Under the pieces are notes generated by a model. That model ran no database searches. It was not told the DNA's origin and worked only from the letters and a program-made list of their open reading frames with translations. A stretch of DNA of 64,000 bases. Origin: HTCC5015 sp051747425. Its GTDB lineage: Bacteria; Pseudomonadota; Gammaproteobacteria; HTCC5015. The stretch's first letter is position 1. Every line of letters starts with the position of its first letter. The stretch covers positions 186,001 through 250,000 of the forward strand of contig JBNJGD010000002.1 in NCBI GenBank assembly GCA_051747425.1, given 5' to 3'. Shown piece after piece: positions 24,080 to 33,232 of the stretch. The position numbers and the translations under genes were made by a program.

Positions 24080-25063
24080 ATGAAGTTGCGTATTCTACAG
24101 TGGATCTTTGCCGGACTCGCCCTGTGCAGCACAGCACAGGCCGAAGTCTATCTGGGCGAGGAGTTGCTGCAGGACTACCCGGACGGCATGGAATTTTACT
24201 ACGAGGGCGAGGCACTTCGGGAGAACTGGGACAACCTGCACTACCGGGACTCGGTCGAGTACCCCACGGCCGAAAACCTGGCGGAGCTGATCAGCCCCCT
24301 CTTCGGCACTGAGTACCAGGACCAGGCCCTACCCGATAATTTTGACGGCGACTTCAGCCAACTGGCCCCCAAGGTGGCCGAGGCCTGGCGCCTCTACCAC
24401 GCCGGGCAATACAAAAGCGCCTACGAACTGGCCGACACCCTGGGTCTGGCAGGCACCTTGCCCAAGCTCCGCAGCCTGGCCATTCATCACCACTTTTTTG
24501 TCCCCCCGGGCGACGAGCGAAAGGAGGCCTTTCGCGGCCTGATCCGCCATATGGAGACCATCCAGTCGCGCTTTGACTTTGAGACGCCCGCGTTTTTCCT
24601 GCTCAAGGCCTTTGCCATTGGCCGCTACGGTCAGGAGATCAACCCGGTTTCAGCCTTTACCCAGGGCCTTGGGGGCAAGCTCAAAAAGAACATCGATACC
24701 GCCTCGGAAATGGCGCCCAAAAATGTTGAAGCGATGATGTTTACCGCAGTATTCCACTCCGAGGTTACCCAACACGCCGGTTTTGCCGGTCGCATGCTCT
24801 ACGGTTCCAACCGAGGCCGGGCACTGGAGAGTTTTGAGGTGGCCGCCAGTGAGTCACCGGAGGGCACCGCCCTGTTGCTGGAATACGGCAAGGCCTGTCT
24901 GGAACTGTGTAAAAAAGACGCCGAGGAGCAGAGCGCCCAAATTCTCAATCAGCTTCTCTCGGTCAAGCCCAAGGACATGACGGACTTGCAGAACATCAAG
25001 CTCGGGCGCGAAGTAATGGAGTCCCGATTGGCAAAAAAAAAAATTAGTTTGCTCAGTACCTAG
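24080..25063 (+). CDS. Exported helical-repeat (TPR-like) protein of unknown function
   Basis: A 327-residue protein with a signal peptide (MKLRILQWIFAGLALCSTAQ, cut after AQA). The rest is helical, with TPR-like segments (AWRLYHAGQYKSAYELADTL, RALESFEVAASESPEGTALL). I do not recognise a named family. It is divergent from the two-component system and shares an upstream box with the exported solute-binding-like gene at 20796, so it may belong to the same response. Its last codons contain a run of eleven A (25033-25043) that could cause slippage near the C-terminus. Its stop codon overlaps the stop of the converging methyltransferase gene. Confidence 0.75.
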   Translation: MKLRILQWIFAGLALCSTAQAEVYLGEELLQDYPDGMEFYYEGEALRENWDNLHYRDSVEYPTAENLAELISPLFGTEYQDQALPDNFDGDFSQLAPKVAEAWRLYHAGQYKSAYELADTLGLAGTLPKLRSLAIHHHFFVPPGDERKEAFRGLIRHMETIQSRFDFETPAFFLLKAFAIGRYGQEINPVSAFTQGLGGKLKKNIDTASEMAPKNVEAMMFTAVFHSEVTQHAGFAGRMLYGSNRGRALESFEVAASESPEGTALLLEYGKACLELCKKDAEEQSAQILNQLLSVKPKDMTDLQNIKLGREVMESRLAKKKISLLST

Positions 25064-25689
25064 CCCCTGTCCGGCTTGAACGCCTCCCCTTCAATGACGC
25101 TGGCAAACAGGCCCGGCACCTTCCGGTGCTTGTATTGCTCCAGCGCTTTCCACTCAAAGCCGGCGGCGCGAATACTCGCTTCGGTATCGCGGTCGAGATT
25201 GCAACCACAGGCCACCACCTTCCAGGCGGGGTTGATTCGATGTTGCCAGCGGGCCTGCCAGGGTGTGTGGCTGCGCACATGTTCAAACACCAGCAAACGG
25301 CCTCCCGGCTTCAGCACCCGCCGAACCTCCTGCAGCGCCCGCTCGGGCGAGGGAATAGTACACATCACCAGACACAGCACGACACAATCGAAGTGGTTAT
25401 CGGCAAAGGGCAACTCGTGGGCGGAACCCATCACCGACTCCAGCGGCCAGGGCTCCCCCAGCTCGCGGTGTCGTTTTACCGCACTGGCCAGCATGGCCTC
25501 ATTGGGTTCCAGAGCCACCAGGCGTTCAATCCTGTCACTTTGATAGTGGCCAAAGTTTTCCCCATTGCCGGCACCGATCTCCAGCACCTGTCCCGCGGCA
25601 CTGGCCGCCAGCACCTTGCGATTGTGGCGAAAACCCCGGGTTCCAAGGGTTAACAACAGCGGGAAAATTCGATCTTCGTACAGGGCCAT
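25060..25689 (-). CDS. Class I SAM-dependent methyltransferase (Methyltransf_11 type)
   Basis: A 209-residue cytosolic enzyme with the SAM-binding motif VLEIGAGNGENF, acidic motif VALEPNEAM, and the later motifs HFDCVVLCLVMCT and VRRVLKPGGRLLVFEHV typical of small-molecule or lipid methyltransferases related to UbiE. The substrate cannot be told from sequence. The start at 25689 follows AAAGG; the in-frame Met at 25764 is not supported. Confidence 0.87.
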   Translation of the reverse strand: MALYEDRIFPLLLTLGTRGFRHNRKVLAASAAGQVLEIGAGNGENFGHYQSDRIERLVALEPNEAMLASAVKRHRELGEPWPLESVMGSAHELPFADNHFDCVVLCLVMCTIPSPERALQEVRRVLKPGGRLLVFEHVRSHTPWQARWQHRINPAWKVVACGCNLDRDTEASIRAAGFEWKALEQYKHRKVPGLFASVIEGEAFKPDRG

Positions 25690-25763
25690 GAACACACCTT
25701 TATCGTTTTTGTCAGTCGGACAGTGCGCTATGATGTCGCCCCTCGACAGTGGGAGCAAGAACA

Positions 25764-25859
25764 ATGAGCACCGCTCAAGCCGGGTTTTTGCCCGACCAGA
25801 ACCATCACAATTTACTCTGCCCGCTGGCGTTGCACGCCGGCGAGCAACTCTCCCTGTAA
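25764..25859 (+). CDS. Possible 31-codon upstream ORF ahead of the EamA transporter
   Basis: ATG at 25764 has GGGAG at a good distance and opens a 31-codon frame ending in TAA at 25857-25859, only 11 bases before the proposed TTG start of the transporter, in another frame. It could be a leader peptide giving translational coupling. It could also be the true N-terminus of the transporter separated by a frameshift, or chance. Confidence 0.3.
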   Translation: MSTAQAGFLPDQNHHNLLCPLALHAGEQLSL

Positions 25860-25870
25860 CGGTCGCTCCC

Positions 25871-26719
25871 TTGCTCTATCGCCAAAACGCCCTGCTCGGT
25901 GCCGCCCTGATCGTCTCGGCGGAATTGCTGTTTGCCACCATGGGGGCCGCCGTCAAGGCGGCCTCGGCCGGCCTGCCCAACGAGATGATTGTGTTCTTTC
26001 GCAACTTCATCGCCACCTTTTTGTTATTGCCGCTCGTGTTGCGCCATGGCGGCCTGGACAATCTGCGCACGGCCGTTCCCCAGTGGCACCTGCTGCGCGC
26101 CGCCATCGGCCTCTCGGCCATGTATTGCTTCTTTTACGCCCTGGGCCAACTGGCCCTGGCCGAGGGCATGATTCTTAAAATGACCACGCCCCTGTTTATG
26201 CCGCTTTTCGCCTGGCTGTTGCTGCGCGAACAGTCGCCCTGGGTTGTCTTGCTCGCCATACCGGTGGGTTTTGCCGGGGTGTGGGCCGTACTCGACCCCA
26301 CCGGTGATTTCCACATCGCCTCGCTGGTGGGGCTGGCCGGCGGCGCCCTGGCCGCCCTGGCCAAGGTGGCCATCCGCCGCCTCGGTCACAGCGAGCCGGT
26401 ATCGCGCACCGTGTTTTACTTTGCCGCCCTCTCCAGTCTGATTTCATCCGTGCCGCTACTGTGGGCCTGGCAAACGCCGACGACGGCCCAGTGGCAACTG
26501 CTGGGCCTGCTGGCGCTGGCCGGCACCGGTGGCCAGTTACTGATGACCCGCGCCTACGCCATCGGCGAGGCCTCCCGCGTGGGGGCCTTTACCTACTTCT
26601 CGGTTATCTTTGGCAGTGCCTATGGCTATTTTTTCTGGGGAGAAGTGCTGAGCAGCCAGTTCGTCATTGGCGCACTGTTGATTGCCGCTGCAGGTGTGCT
26701 CGCCCTGCAAAAGCGCTAG
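25871..26719 (+). CDS. EamA/DMT-superfamily transporter
   Basis: An integral membrane protein of about 282 residues with ten predicted helices in two EamA halves, including ALLGAALIVSAELLFATMGA in the first and VGAFTYFSVIFGSAYGYFF in the second. DMT transporters export amino acids, nucleotide sugars or other metabolites; the substrate is unknown. The start is unsure: TTG at 25871 gives the usual short N-terminus, whereas ATGs near 25730 would add about 45 non-family residues. The stop codon TAG (26717-26719) is the first three bases of a MITE inverted repeat. Confidence 0.83.
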   Translation: MLYRQNALLGAALIVSAELLFATMGAAVKAASAGLPNEMIVFFRNFIATFLLLPLVLRHGGLDNLRTAVPQWHLLRAAIGLSAMYCFFYALGQLALAEGMILKMTTPLFMPLFAWLLLREQSPWVVLLAIPVGFAGVWAVLDPTGDFHIASLVGLAGGALAALAKVAIRRLGHSEPVSRTVFYFAALSSLISSVPLLWAWQTPTTAQWQLLGLLALAGTGGQLLMTRAYAIGEASRVGAFTYFSVIFGSAYGYFFWGEVLSSQFVIGALLIAAAGVLALQKR

Positions 26720-26984
26720 GGCCTGTTAACACGATTTACATGGCTCCTGCTGGCGCTGTTTTTTCGTCCAGCAAGGCAACCGATGTGCCGTGTAGTGACA
26801 CTACATAAGCAGAGGTTAACGCCGCTGGGCGGAAAAACAGCCCAGCCCTTTGGGTTGCGGCTGAAAAAGCGCCACTCTGCGTTGCTAGTCGTTCATTTGG
26901 AAACACCAAACTTCTCTCCTCGCGCCTTGATTGGCGCTTTTTCAGACACAACAGGCGCTATGTAAATCGTGTTAACAGGCCCTA
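26717..26984. mobile_element. 268-bp MITE-like element with 25-bp perfect terminal inverted repeats
   Basis: The ends (26717-26741 and 26960-26984) are perfect inverted copies beginning TAGGGCCTGTTAACAC and remain similar further inward. There is no transposase; a 71-codon frame on the minus strand inside looks spurious. The left TAG is the stop codon of the EamA gene. I could not identify a clear target-site duplication. It fills most of the 398-base gap before the desaturase gene. Confidence 0.82.
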
Positions 26985-26992
26985 AGCCGTGA

Positions 26993-27007
26993 CGACAGTA
27001 ACTGTCG
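26993..27007. promoter_or_regulatory. Palindrome upstream of the desaturase gene
   Basis: CGACAGT-A-ACTGTCG, a perfect 7-1-7 palindrome 111 bases before the start of the desaturase. It could be a repressor site. No promoter boxes are obvious around it. Confidence 0.35.
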
Positions 27008-27117
27008 AGCCGCGACAGAGCCGCTGATCCCGTGCGTCAGCCGGTCGTTAAAAGTGACAAGGGCACTGTTCAAGCGCAGACAATGGCGCAAAATCCGGGC
27101 AAATCAAAAGCAACGAG

Positions 27118-28146
27118 ATGGAAACCGACATGACGGCAAACAACCTGACCGAACAGCAAAAAATTCAGCGGATCCGCGGTGAAGTGAAGCAGGAGGAACA
27201 GCGCCTGCGCAGCCAGTACCGGATTCTCGAGCACCAGGACGCCATCGGCATGAGCATCTTTCTCTTTGCCATTGCCGGCATCATCGGCTCCGGCTACCTG
27301 TATGTCACCGATGTGATCCCGGCCTGGGTCTGCGTGATCACCAGCGCCCTTTTCACTTCGCTGCTGCACGAGCTGGAGCACGACCTGATTCACTTTATGT
27401 ATTTCAAGAAGGTGCCTTTCCTGCAAAATCTGATGATGGCGGGTGTTTGGCTTTTCCGGGGCAATATCATCAATCCCTGGGTACGCCGCAAAATCCACCT
27501 CCATCACCACAAGGTCTCTGGCACGGTCGACGACACCGAGGAGCGGCTGCTGGGCAATGGTCTCAAGTACGGCTTCGCGCGGATCATTATTATGTTTGAC
27601 GCCGCCGCCTCGGGCTCCATTTTCCGCCACTTGTTCCGCGATTTAAAAACCTTTAAATCCGAATATGTTCAATTTGTCGGCGGCTTCCCCCTGGGCTTCC
27701 TCTTTTATGGCACCTGGTATGCCTTTCTTGCCTACCACGCGGTCACACTGATTGGCCCCGAACTTGGGTACGCCGTCCAACTGCCCGCCTGGATCAGCGA
27801 GCAAGTGATGCCCGTTGTCACGGTCATCGTTGTCGTCAATATCATTCCCAATATTTTGCGCCAGGCCATATTGAATTTTATTACCACCAATATGCACTAC
27901 TACGGCGATGTCGACAGCCTGATGAAGCAGACGCAAGTGCTGAACCCCTGGTACTTCATGCCTCTGCAGGCCTTTTGCTGGAATTTTGGCAGCACCCACA
28001 GCATCCACCACTTTGTGGTCAGCCAGCCCTTTTATCTGCGCTCGCTGTGCAAGCGCCGGGCCCACGAAGTGATGCGCGAGTGTGGCGTGCGCTTTAACGA
28101 TCTGGGCACTTTCAAGCGCGCCAACCGCTACGCCCTGGAGGGGTAA
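27118..28146 (+). CDS. Membrane fatty acid desaturase/hydroxylase family protein
   Basis: A 342-residue membrane protein with the three histidine clusters of the diiron desaturase-hydroxylase superfamily: HELEHD, HLHHH and HSIHH, separated by hydrophobic helices. Members introduce double bonds or hydroxyl groups into acyl chains or sterol-like lipids at the inner membrane. The substrate cannot be told here. The start at 27118 has ACGAG just upstream; ATG at 27130 is an alternative. The gene stands alone after a MITE and converges on the GGDEF-EAL gene. Confidence 0.87.
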   Translation: METDMTANNLTEQQKIQRIRGEVKQEEQRLRSQYRILEHQDAIGMSIFLFAIAGIIGSGYLYVTDVIPAWVCVITSALFTSLLHELEHDLIHFMYFKKVPFLQNLMMAGVWLFRGNIINPWVRRKIHLHHHKVSGTVDDTEERLLGNGLKYGFARIIIMFDAAASGSIFRHLFRDLKTFKSEYVQFVGGFPLGFLFYGTWYAFLAYHAVTLIGPELGYAVQLPAWISEQVMPVVTVIVVVNIIPNILRQAILNFITTNMHYYGDVDSLMKQTQVLNPWYFMPLQAFCWNFGSTHSIHHFVVSQPFYLRSLCKRRAHEVMRECGVRFNDLGTFKRANRYALEG

Positions 28147-28159
28147 GGTCAGCTCCGCG

Positions 28160-31100
28160 TCAGCGGAGCTCCAGTGGTTTCTGCATAAACTCGAGGGCGT
28201 AGTCCTCGGGCAGCGGCCGGGACATGTAGTAGCCCTGGGCGTAGTGGCAGCCAAGACGCTTGAGCAGTTTGTACTGCTTGGCCGTCTCGACCCCCTCGGC
28301 GATGACCTGCATCTTGAGGTTGTAGGCCAAATCGATGATGGCCCGGATGATGTCCAGTGAGGCCTGATCCCGCTGCATGTCCTGAACAAAGCTCTTGTCG
28401 ATCTTGAGCGTGTCGATGGGCAGACGACGAATCCGAGACAGCGAGGAGTAGCCCACGCCGAAGTCATCAATGCTGATGTTGAGCCCGCGGGCGTGGAGGA
28501 TATTGAACATCTCCAGGGCGCGGCTGGAGTTCTGCATCAACACACCTTCGGTCAGCTCCAGTTTGAGCCGGCCACTGAGGTCTTTGGCGCCGAGCAGGTT
28601 GCCGATGTGGGACAGAATCGCCATGTTGTCGAAGTGAAGTCCCGACAGATTGAGGCTGAGGAAGCACTCCTCGGCCACCGGCTCCGTCTTGCGCCAGGCG
28701 GTGAAGCGATCGGTCGCCTTGTCCAGCACCCAGCGGTCGATCTTGCGAATAAAACCGGTTTCCTCAGCCAGCGGCACGAAATCGTCGGGGAACAGCAAGC
28801 CGCGCTTGGGGTGGTGCCAGCGCACCAGACCCTCGAAGCCGGCAATTTTGTCCTGGGCCAAATCGATGATCGGCTGGTAGTGGATGCGCAACTGGTCCTG
28901 CTCCACCGATTGACGCAGATCGGATTCCAGCTTGAGCTGGTCGAGTGCCCGCTCGTGCATCTCCGCCGTAAACACCGCGTGCTGGGCCTTGCCGTGCTTT
29001 TTGGCGTAGTACATGGCGCTGTCGGCGTCGCGCAGCACCTCTTCGGCCTGGCGGTAGCCGCGGCTACTCAGGGCAATACCAATGCTGGCGCTGGACACCG
29101 TGTCGTGTCCACCCACTCTCATGGAGCGCTGGAGACTGCGCTGGATTTCGCTGGCCATGTCCGAAGCGTCCATGTCGTCTTTGATGCCGTCGAGCAGTAC
29201 GGCGAACTCGTCGCCGCCCAATCTCGCCACATAGTCGCCGGCGCGCACCACCTCGCCCAGCCGCATGGCGATTTCCTCGAGGAAGCGGTCGCCTTCGTCG
29301 TGGCCGAGAGAGTCGTTGATCAGTTTGAAACGGTCCAAATCAAGCATTAGAACGGCAAAGCGATAGTCCTGTTTGCTTTGCGACTGCTCCAGGGCGTGGC
29401 CCAGTACCTGCTTGAAAAATTCGCGATTGGGCAGGCCCGTAAGCGGGTCGTGGAAGGCGTCGAGCGCCTCCTGCTCCTCCTGTTCGGGCAGCTCTTGCAC
29501 CGACACCCACACCTGCTCGCCGCGGCGGTGGTAGCTCCACAGGGTGTGTGGCTGGGCACTCTCCAGGCGCACGCTCAGGGCCTGGCCGTCCTCGGCCACG
29601 CTGTGCACCAGAGCAGCGTGGTTTTCCGGCACCGACTCCGGCGCCTGCAGCAAGCCTTCAAAAGCGGTGTTGGCGGCACTCAACGCGCCATCCTCATAGA
29701 CGCCTGCGGGCTGGGGCAGAGCGGACACCACAGTTCGTGCACTGCCACTGCTGCGAGCCTGTTCCTCGGCATACTCGGTGGTCAATACCCGCTCGCAGAG
29801 GCTTTGCAGCGCTGTGTAATCGCGCTCGCTGAGTAGTGGCGCGCTGTCACGCCAGAACAGGAGAAAGACACCGTCGACAAAGCGCAGGGCCAGTGCCGGG
29901 TGTTGAAGGGCGGGGTCGGCAAAGGACAGGCCCTCCGAATGCAGGGAAAGAGGCTCGTTACCCAGCGTTCTGTGCACCTCATCGGGCAAAACCGAAACCC
30001 GCTCAAAGGCCTCGTTAAAATGGGGGTCGGCCGTGCTGAACAGCGCCTTGCCCGCCACCGGCCAGAAACCGATGGCGTCGCCCTCAACCAGTTTGAGGCA
30101 GGCGGAGAGGCGCTGGTCCTGGCTGTCGTAGTTGGCGGCGAGCCACTGTGTGCGAACACTTTGCAGCTGCCGCTCGATGGCGGCACCGAGGAAGTCGGCC
30201 AACTGGCCCAACAAGCCAACCGCCGCATCGTCGACGGCCTCTCCCTCCAGAACCATACCGCCCCAGGCGTGGCCATCGGCACTCACGGGCACCACCAGCA
30301 AGCGCTTTTCCCGAACCAGCTCACCTTTGGCGGCGGCCTCGATCCAGTCCGGTTTCAGGATTTGTGCATCGCCGTCATCGGCGCGCCACACCTGCTGCCA
30401 GCGAATGCTTTCGCCGCGACCATCGCCCCCCGGCGCGAGGGCAAAAAAGCCCAGTGCCTGGGCCGACAAGGCCGAGCCCACACGCTGCAAAACACCGTCC
30501 AGCGACCTCTGCCAACTGGGGGCCTTGAGCAAGCTGTCTCCGGATTCAACAAGAGTCTGTATGCGCTGGTCACTGTCGGCAGATGAGGCGGCAGCCACAC
30601 CCTGAGCGGCACAGCCAGCTTCACCGCCACCCAGCCAGTCGGCCACCAGGCCCAGCCAGGCGAGATCGTCTTCGGCCAGCGTGTTTTCGCCCTTGAAATA
30701 AACGCACAGCACGCCCTCGCGAGCAGGCCCGCGAGCCGCCAGACAGACGCCACTGGCCACGCCACTGCCCAGGGCAATATGCGAGGGGGAAAAGCGCTGC
30801 TCGCGGTGCATGCGGTCAATCACGACCGGCTCGTGCTGTGCCAGAGTATAGCTCAGCTCGTGTTGCAACTGGCCGTGCAGGTAGCGATCGCTGGGGGCGT
30901 TCAACCGCCAGCCGCCACCGGCCACCATGGCAAACTCGTTGCCCCGGCGTTCAAACAATCCCACCACATCGGCGGCCAGCAACGCCTGCAGCTGGCGCGG
31001 CAACTTTTTAAGCCAGCCACCGCCGCTGTCGCTGGCGGCGCTACGCACCCACTCGTGAAGCAACTGGTGTCGCGCCTGACAGCGCTCGACCCGGTGTTCA

Positions 31101-31903
31101 AGCTGCCTGCGCTCACCCACCAGGCTGACCCGTGCCAGAACCCCGGTGACTTTTTTCTGACCGTGGCGCCAGACCGGGCGGCCCTTGATTTGTACCCAGG
31201 TGGCGCGACCCAGGTTATCGCGCAGTCGAAACTCGGTACTGGACTTGTGGTTTTCGTTCAGGGCCTCAAGCCACTCTTCCAGTACCAGCTTGTCGTCATC
31301 GGTCACCAGATCCCACAACGCCCCGGGACGATCGTAGAAATCGCGAGTGGCGTAACCGGTCAGGTCGGCAAAGGATTGGGACAGCCAGTCCATGACCGGC
31401 TCGCCGGTATCATCGGCAAAGCGGGCGCGGAAGAAAAAGACATCGCCAAAACTGCCCACCGCCTGAACCACCTGCTCGGCCTGGCGGTCCTGGTGAGCCA
31501 CAGCACCCAGACGCAGAGCTACATTGAGGTAGTAGGCGAGCGCTTCGTCGTGAACTTCCGACAACGGAATCGCGTCCAGCGCGCCGATAGCGCGACCGGT
31601 ATTTCTGACCTGTTCATCCGGTTCATTGCTCAACAAAACCGTGGCCATGTACTCGCCGTTGGCGCGCAGCCGATTGAAGCTTTCAATCAGTTTAACGGTG
31701 AGCAGGCGGCGGTCACAGAGCACCAAGTCAAAGCGCCCGGTCTCCAGTTCGGCGATGGTGTCATTGACACTGTGCGTCATGGTCAGGCGCACATCACAAC
31801 CGCTCAGAAGTTTGAAGCCCCGGGCAAAATCCTGTGCTTTCTCCACCTGTTTGTGGGCGAGCAGAACCTGTGCGTGCTCGGGTTCGAGTGATGCTGGATC
31901 CAT
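28160..31903 (-). CDS. Large PAS-GAF-GGDEF-EAL cyclic di-GMP protein
   Basis: A 1247-residue cytosolic protein. The N-terminus (about 10-140) resembles a receiver domain (LVLCDRRLLTVKLIESFNRL) but its phosphoacceptor status is unclear. A PAS region (about 165-280), two GAF-like regions and a linker follow. A GGDEF domain has an intact RLGGDEF and an RAGD inhibitory site just before it. The EAL domain has FEGLVRWHHP, LELTEGVLM and DDFGVGYSS with the metal-binding residues kept. Both cyclase and phosphodiesterase activities are possible. No membrane helices are seen. No receptor or kinase partner lies next to it. Confidence 0.9.
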   Translation of the reverse strand: MDPASLEPEHAQVLLAHKQVEKAQDFARGFKLLSGCDVRLTMTHSVNDTIAELETGRFDLVLCDRRLLTVKLIESFNRLRANGEYMATVLLSNEPDEQVRNTGRAIGALDAIPLSEVHDEALAYYLNVALRLGAVAHQDRQAEQVVQAVGSFGDVFFFRARFADDTGEPVMDWLSQSFADLTGYATRDFYDRPGALWDLVTDDDKLVLEEWLEALNENHKSSTEFRLRDNLGRATWVQIKGRPVWRHGQKKVTGVLARVSLVGERRQLEHRVERCQARHQLLHEWVRSAASDSGGGWLKKLPRQLQALLAADVVGLFERRGNEFAMVAGGGWRLNAPSDRYLHGQLQHELSYTLAQHEPVVIDRMHREQRFSPSHIALGSGVASGVCLAARGPAREGVLCVYFKGENTLAEDDLAWLGLVADWLGGGEAGCAAQGVAAASSADSDQRIQTLVESGDSLLKAPSWQRSLDGVLQRVGSALSAQALGFFALAPGGDGRGESIRWQQVWRADDGDAQILKPDWIEAAAKGELVREKRLLVVPVSADGHAWGGMVLEGEAVDDAAVGLLGQLADFLGAAIERQLQSVRTQWLAANYDSQDQRLSACLKLVEGDAIGFWPVAGKALFSTADPHFNEAFERVSVLPDEVHRTLGNEPLSLHSEGLSFADPALQHPALALRFVDGVFLLFWRDSAPLLSERDYTALQSLCERVLTTEYAEEQARSSGSARTVVSALPQPAGVYEDGALSAANTAFEGLLQAPESVPENHAALVHSVAEDGQALSVRLESAQPHTLWSYHRRGEQVWVSVQELPEQEEQEALDAFHDPLTGLPNREFFKQVLGHALEQSQSKQDYRFAVLMLDLDRFKLINDSLGHDEGDRFLEEIAMRLGEVVRAGDYVARLGGDEFAVLLDGIKDDMDASDMASEIQRSLQRSMRVGGHDTVSSASIGIALSSRGYRQAEEVLRDADSAMYYAKKHGKAQHAVFTAEMHERALDQLKLESDLRQSVEQDQLRIHYQPIIDLAQDKIAGFEGLVRWHHPKRGLLFPDDFVPLAEETGFIRKIDRWVLDKATDRFTAWRKTEPVAEECFLSLNLSGLHFDNMAILSHIGNLLGAKDLSGRLKLELTEGVLMQNSSRALEMFNILHARGLNISIDDFGVGYSSLSRIRRLPIDTLKIDKSFVQDMQRDQASLDIIRAIIDLAYNLKMQVIAEGVETAKQYKLLKRLGCHYAQGYYMSRPLPEDYALEFMQKPLELR

Positions 31904-31957
31904 GAGTAACCGTCTGATTTATTATCGTATGCGTCCAGCTTACGGCTTCGCCAAAGC

Positions 31958-33127
31958 CTAGTCCATACGCAGCTTCTCGTTGGTCGACACCGGGGTCGGG
32001 TATCTGTGGACAATCCAGTATGAAGAGACGACAAAGGTGATCAAAGTCGCCAATTGCACCACTGATGAGCCCTTTTGTGACAGCACCCCGGTCTGGGCGG
32101 CGAGGACAGCTATCAACAGGGAAAACTCGCTGATTTGCCCCAGTCGGGCACCGGCCTCTCCGGCGATTTTGGGCCGCTCGCCCTGACGGCGTAGTAAAAA
32201 GGCAAACACCTGTGGCTTGATCAGCAACATGGCCAGGGCGATCACGCCGGCGGGCAGTGCCACCGTATCGAGCAGCGCCGGATCGAACTGGGCGCCCAGG
32301 GCGAAAAAGAACATGACCAGAAAGAAGTCCCGCAAGGGCTTGAGATACTCGGTGATAAAGCGGGTAATGGGCGAGATTGCCAGGCTAACGCCACCGATAA
32401 AGGCGCCGATTTCGTAGGACAATCCCAGATAATTGGCCAGCTCGGCCACACCCAAACACCAGCCCACCGTCAGCAGAAAAATATACTCCTGAATTCGATC
32501 GAAACGCGCCATCAACCTCTGGAGCAGGTAGCGAGAGACACCAAAGGCAAACAGTGTCAGCGCCGGCAGACTGATGGCCATCCTGAGAAGGGCCTCTCCC
32601 TGGGCATCCCCGCCCTGCTGGCTGCCCTGAATCATCGCCAGGGCGATAATGGCGACAATGTCTTCAAGCAGCAGAATACTGACCATGATCTCGCCCATGT
32701 GCTGGTGGTGAAGCGCCGTAGTGGGCAGCAACTTGAGCCCGATAATGGTGCTGGAAAGCATGCAGCAAAGGCCGATGATGCTGGCATCGACAAGGCCAAA
32801 GCCCATTAACCAGGCCAGACCGCCACCGACAGCGCCCAGCAGTACGGAACTCAGAAAAGTCACGATAACCGCCGCGCGCAGCATATTGGCCAGACCCTTC
32901 GGCTCCATGCTCAAACCGAGCAGGAACAGCAAAAAGATAATGCCAATATGGGAAATGCTTTCAATGAGCTGCACATCCGAAGCCCAACCCAGAGCGTGGG
33001 GGCCAACCACAAACCCCAGCACCATATAGGCCACCAACAGCGACTGCCGGACGGTCAGCGCCAGAGTCGCCATAACGGCGGCGCCGGTAAAAATCAGGAA
33101 AATGGAAAAAATGATATCCGAATGCAT
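31958..33127 (-). CDS. Kef-type cation/proton antiporter (CPA2)
   Basis: A 389-residue membrane protein with about 12 helices and the CPA2 features HIGIIFLLFLLGLSMEP near the start and EDIVAIIALAMI in the middle, where the acidic residue is part of the transport site. It lacks the C-terminal TrkA-N regulatory domain of KefB/KefC, so it is a short form. It probably exchanges K+ or Na+ for protons in the inner membrane. The start at 33127 is chosen for a good AGGAG site; an upstream Met at 33202 would run into the divergent pepN promoter. Confidence 0.9.
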   Translation of the reverse strand: MHSDIIFSIFLIFTGAAVMATLALTVRQSLLVAYMVLGFVVGPHALGWASDVQLIESISHIGIIFLLFLLGLSMEPKGLANMLRAAVIVTFLSSVLLGAVGGGLAWLMGFGLVDASIIGLCCMLSSTIIGLKLLPTTALHHQHMGEIMVSILLLEDIVAIIALAMIQGSQQGGDAQGEALLRMAISLPALTLFAFGVSRYLLQRLMARFDRIQEYIFLLTVGWCLGVAELANYLGLSYEIGAFIGGVSLAISPITRFITEYLKPLRDFFLVMFFFALGAQFDPALLDTVALPAGVIALAMLLIKPQVFAFLLRRQGERPKIAGEAGARLGQISEFSLLIAVLAAQTGVLSQKGSSVVQLATLITFVVSSYWIVHRYPTPVSTNEKLRMD

Positions 33128-33232
33128 GGCCGCTCCTGCTCTATTCATTGATTGTACACCAGTGCCCTTTCCTTCATGGGGTACAGACAAGCACTCTGGC
33201 ATAATGGGGTTTTAACCTGATATGAGAGCGAT

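Noticed and set aside
26736..26951. 71-codon frame inside the MITE
   Set aside because: It is wholly within a non-coding repeat element, with no ribosome-binding site and no family resemblance.
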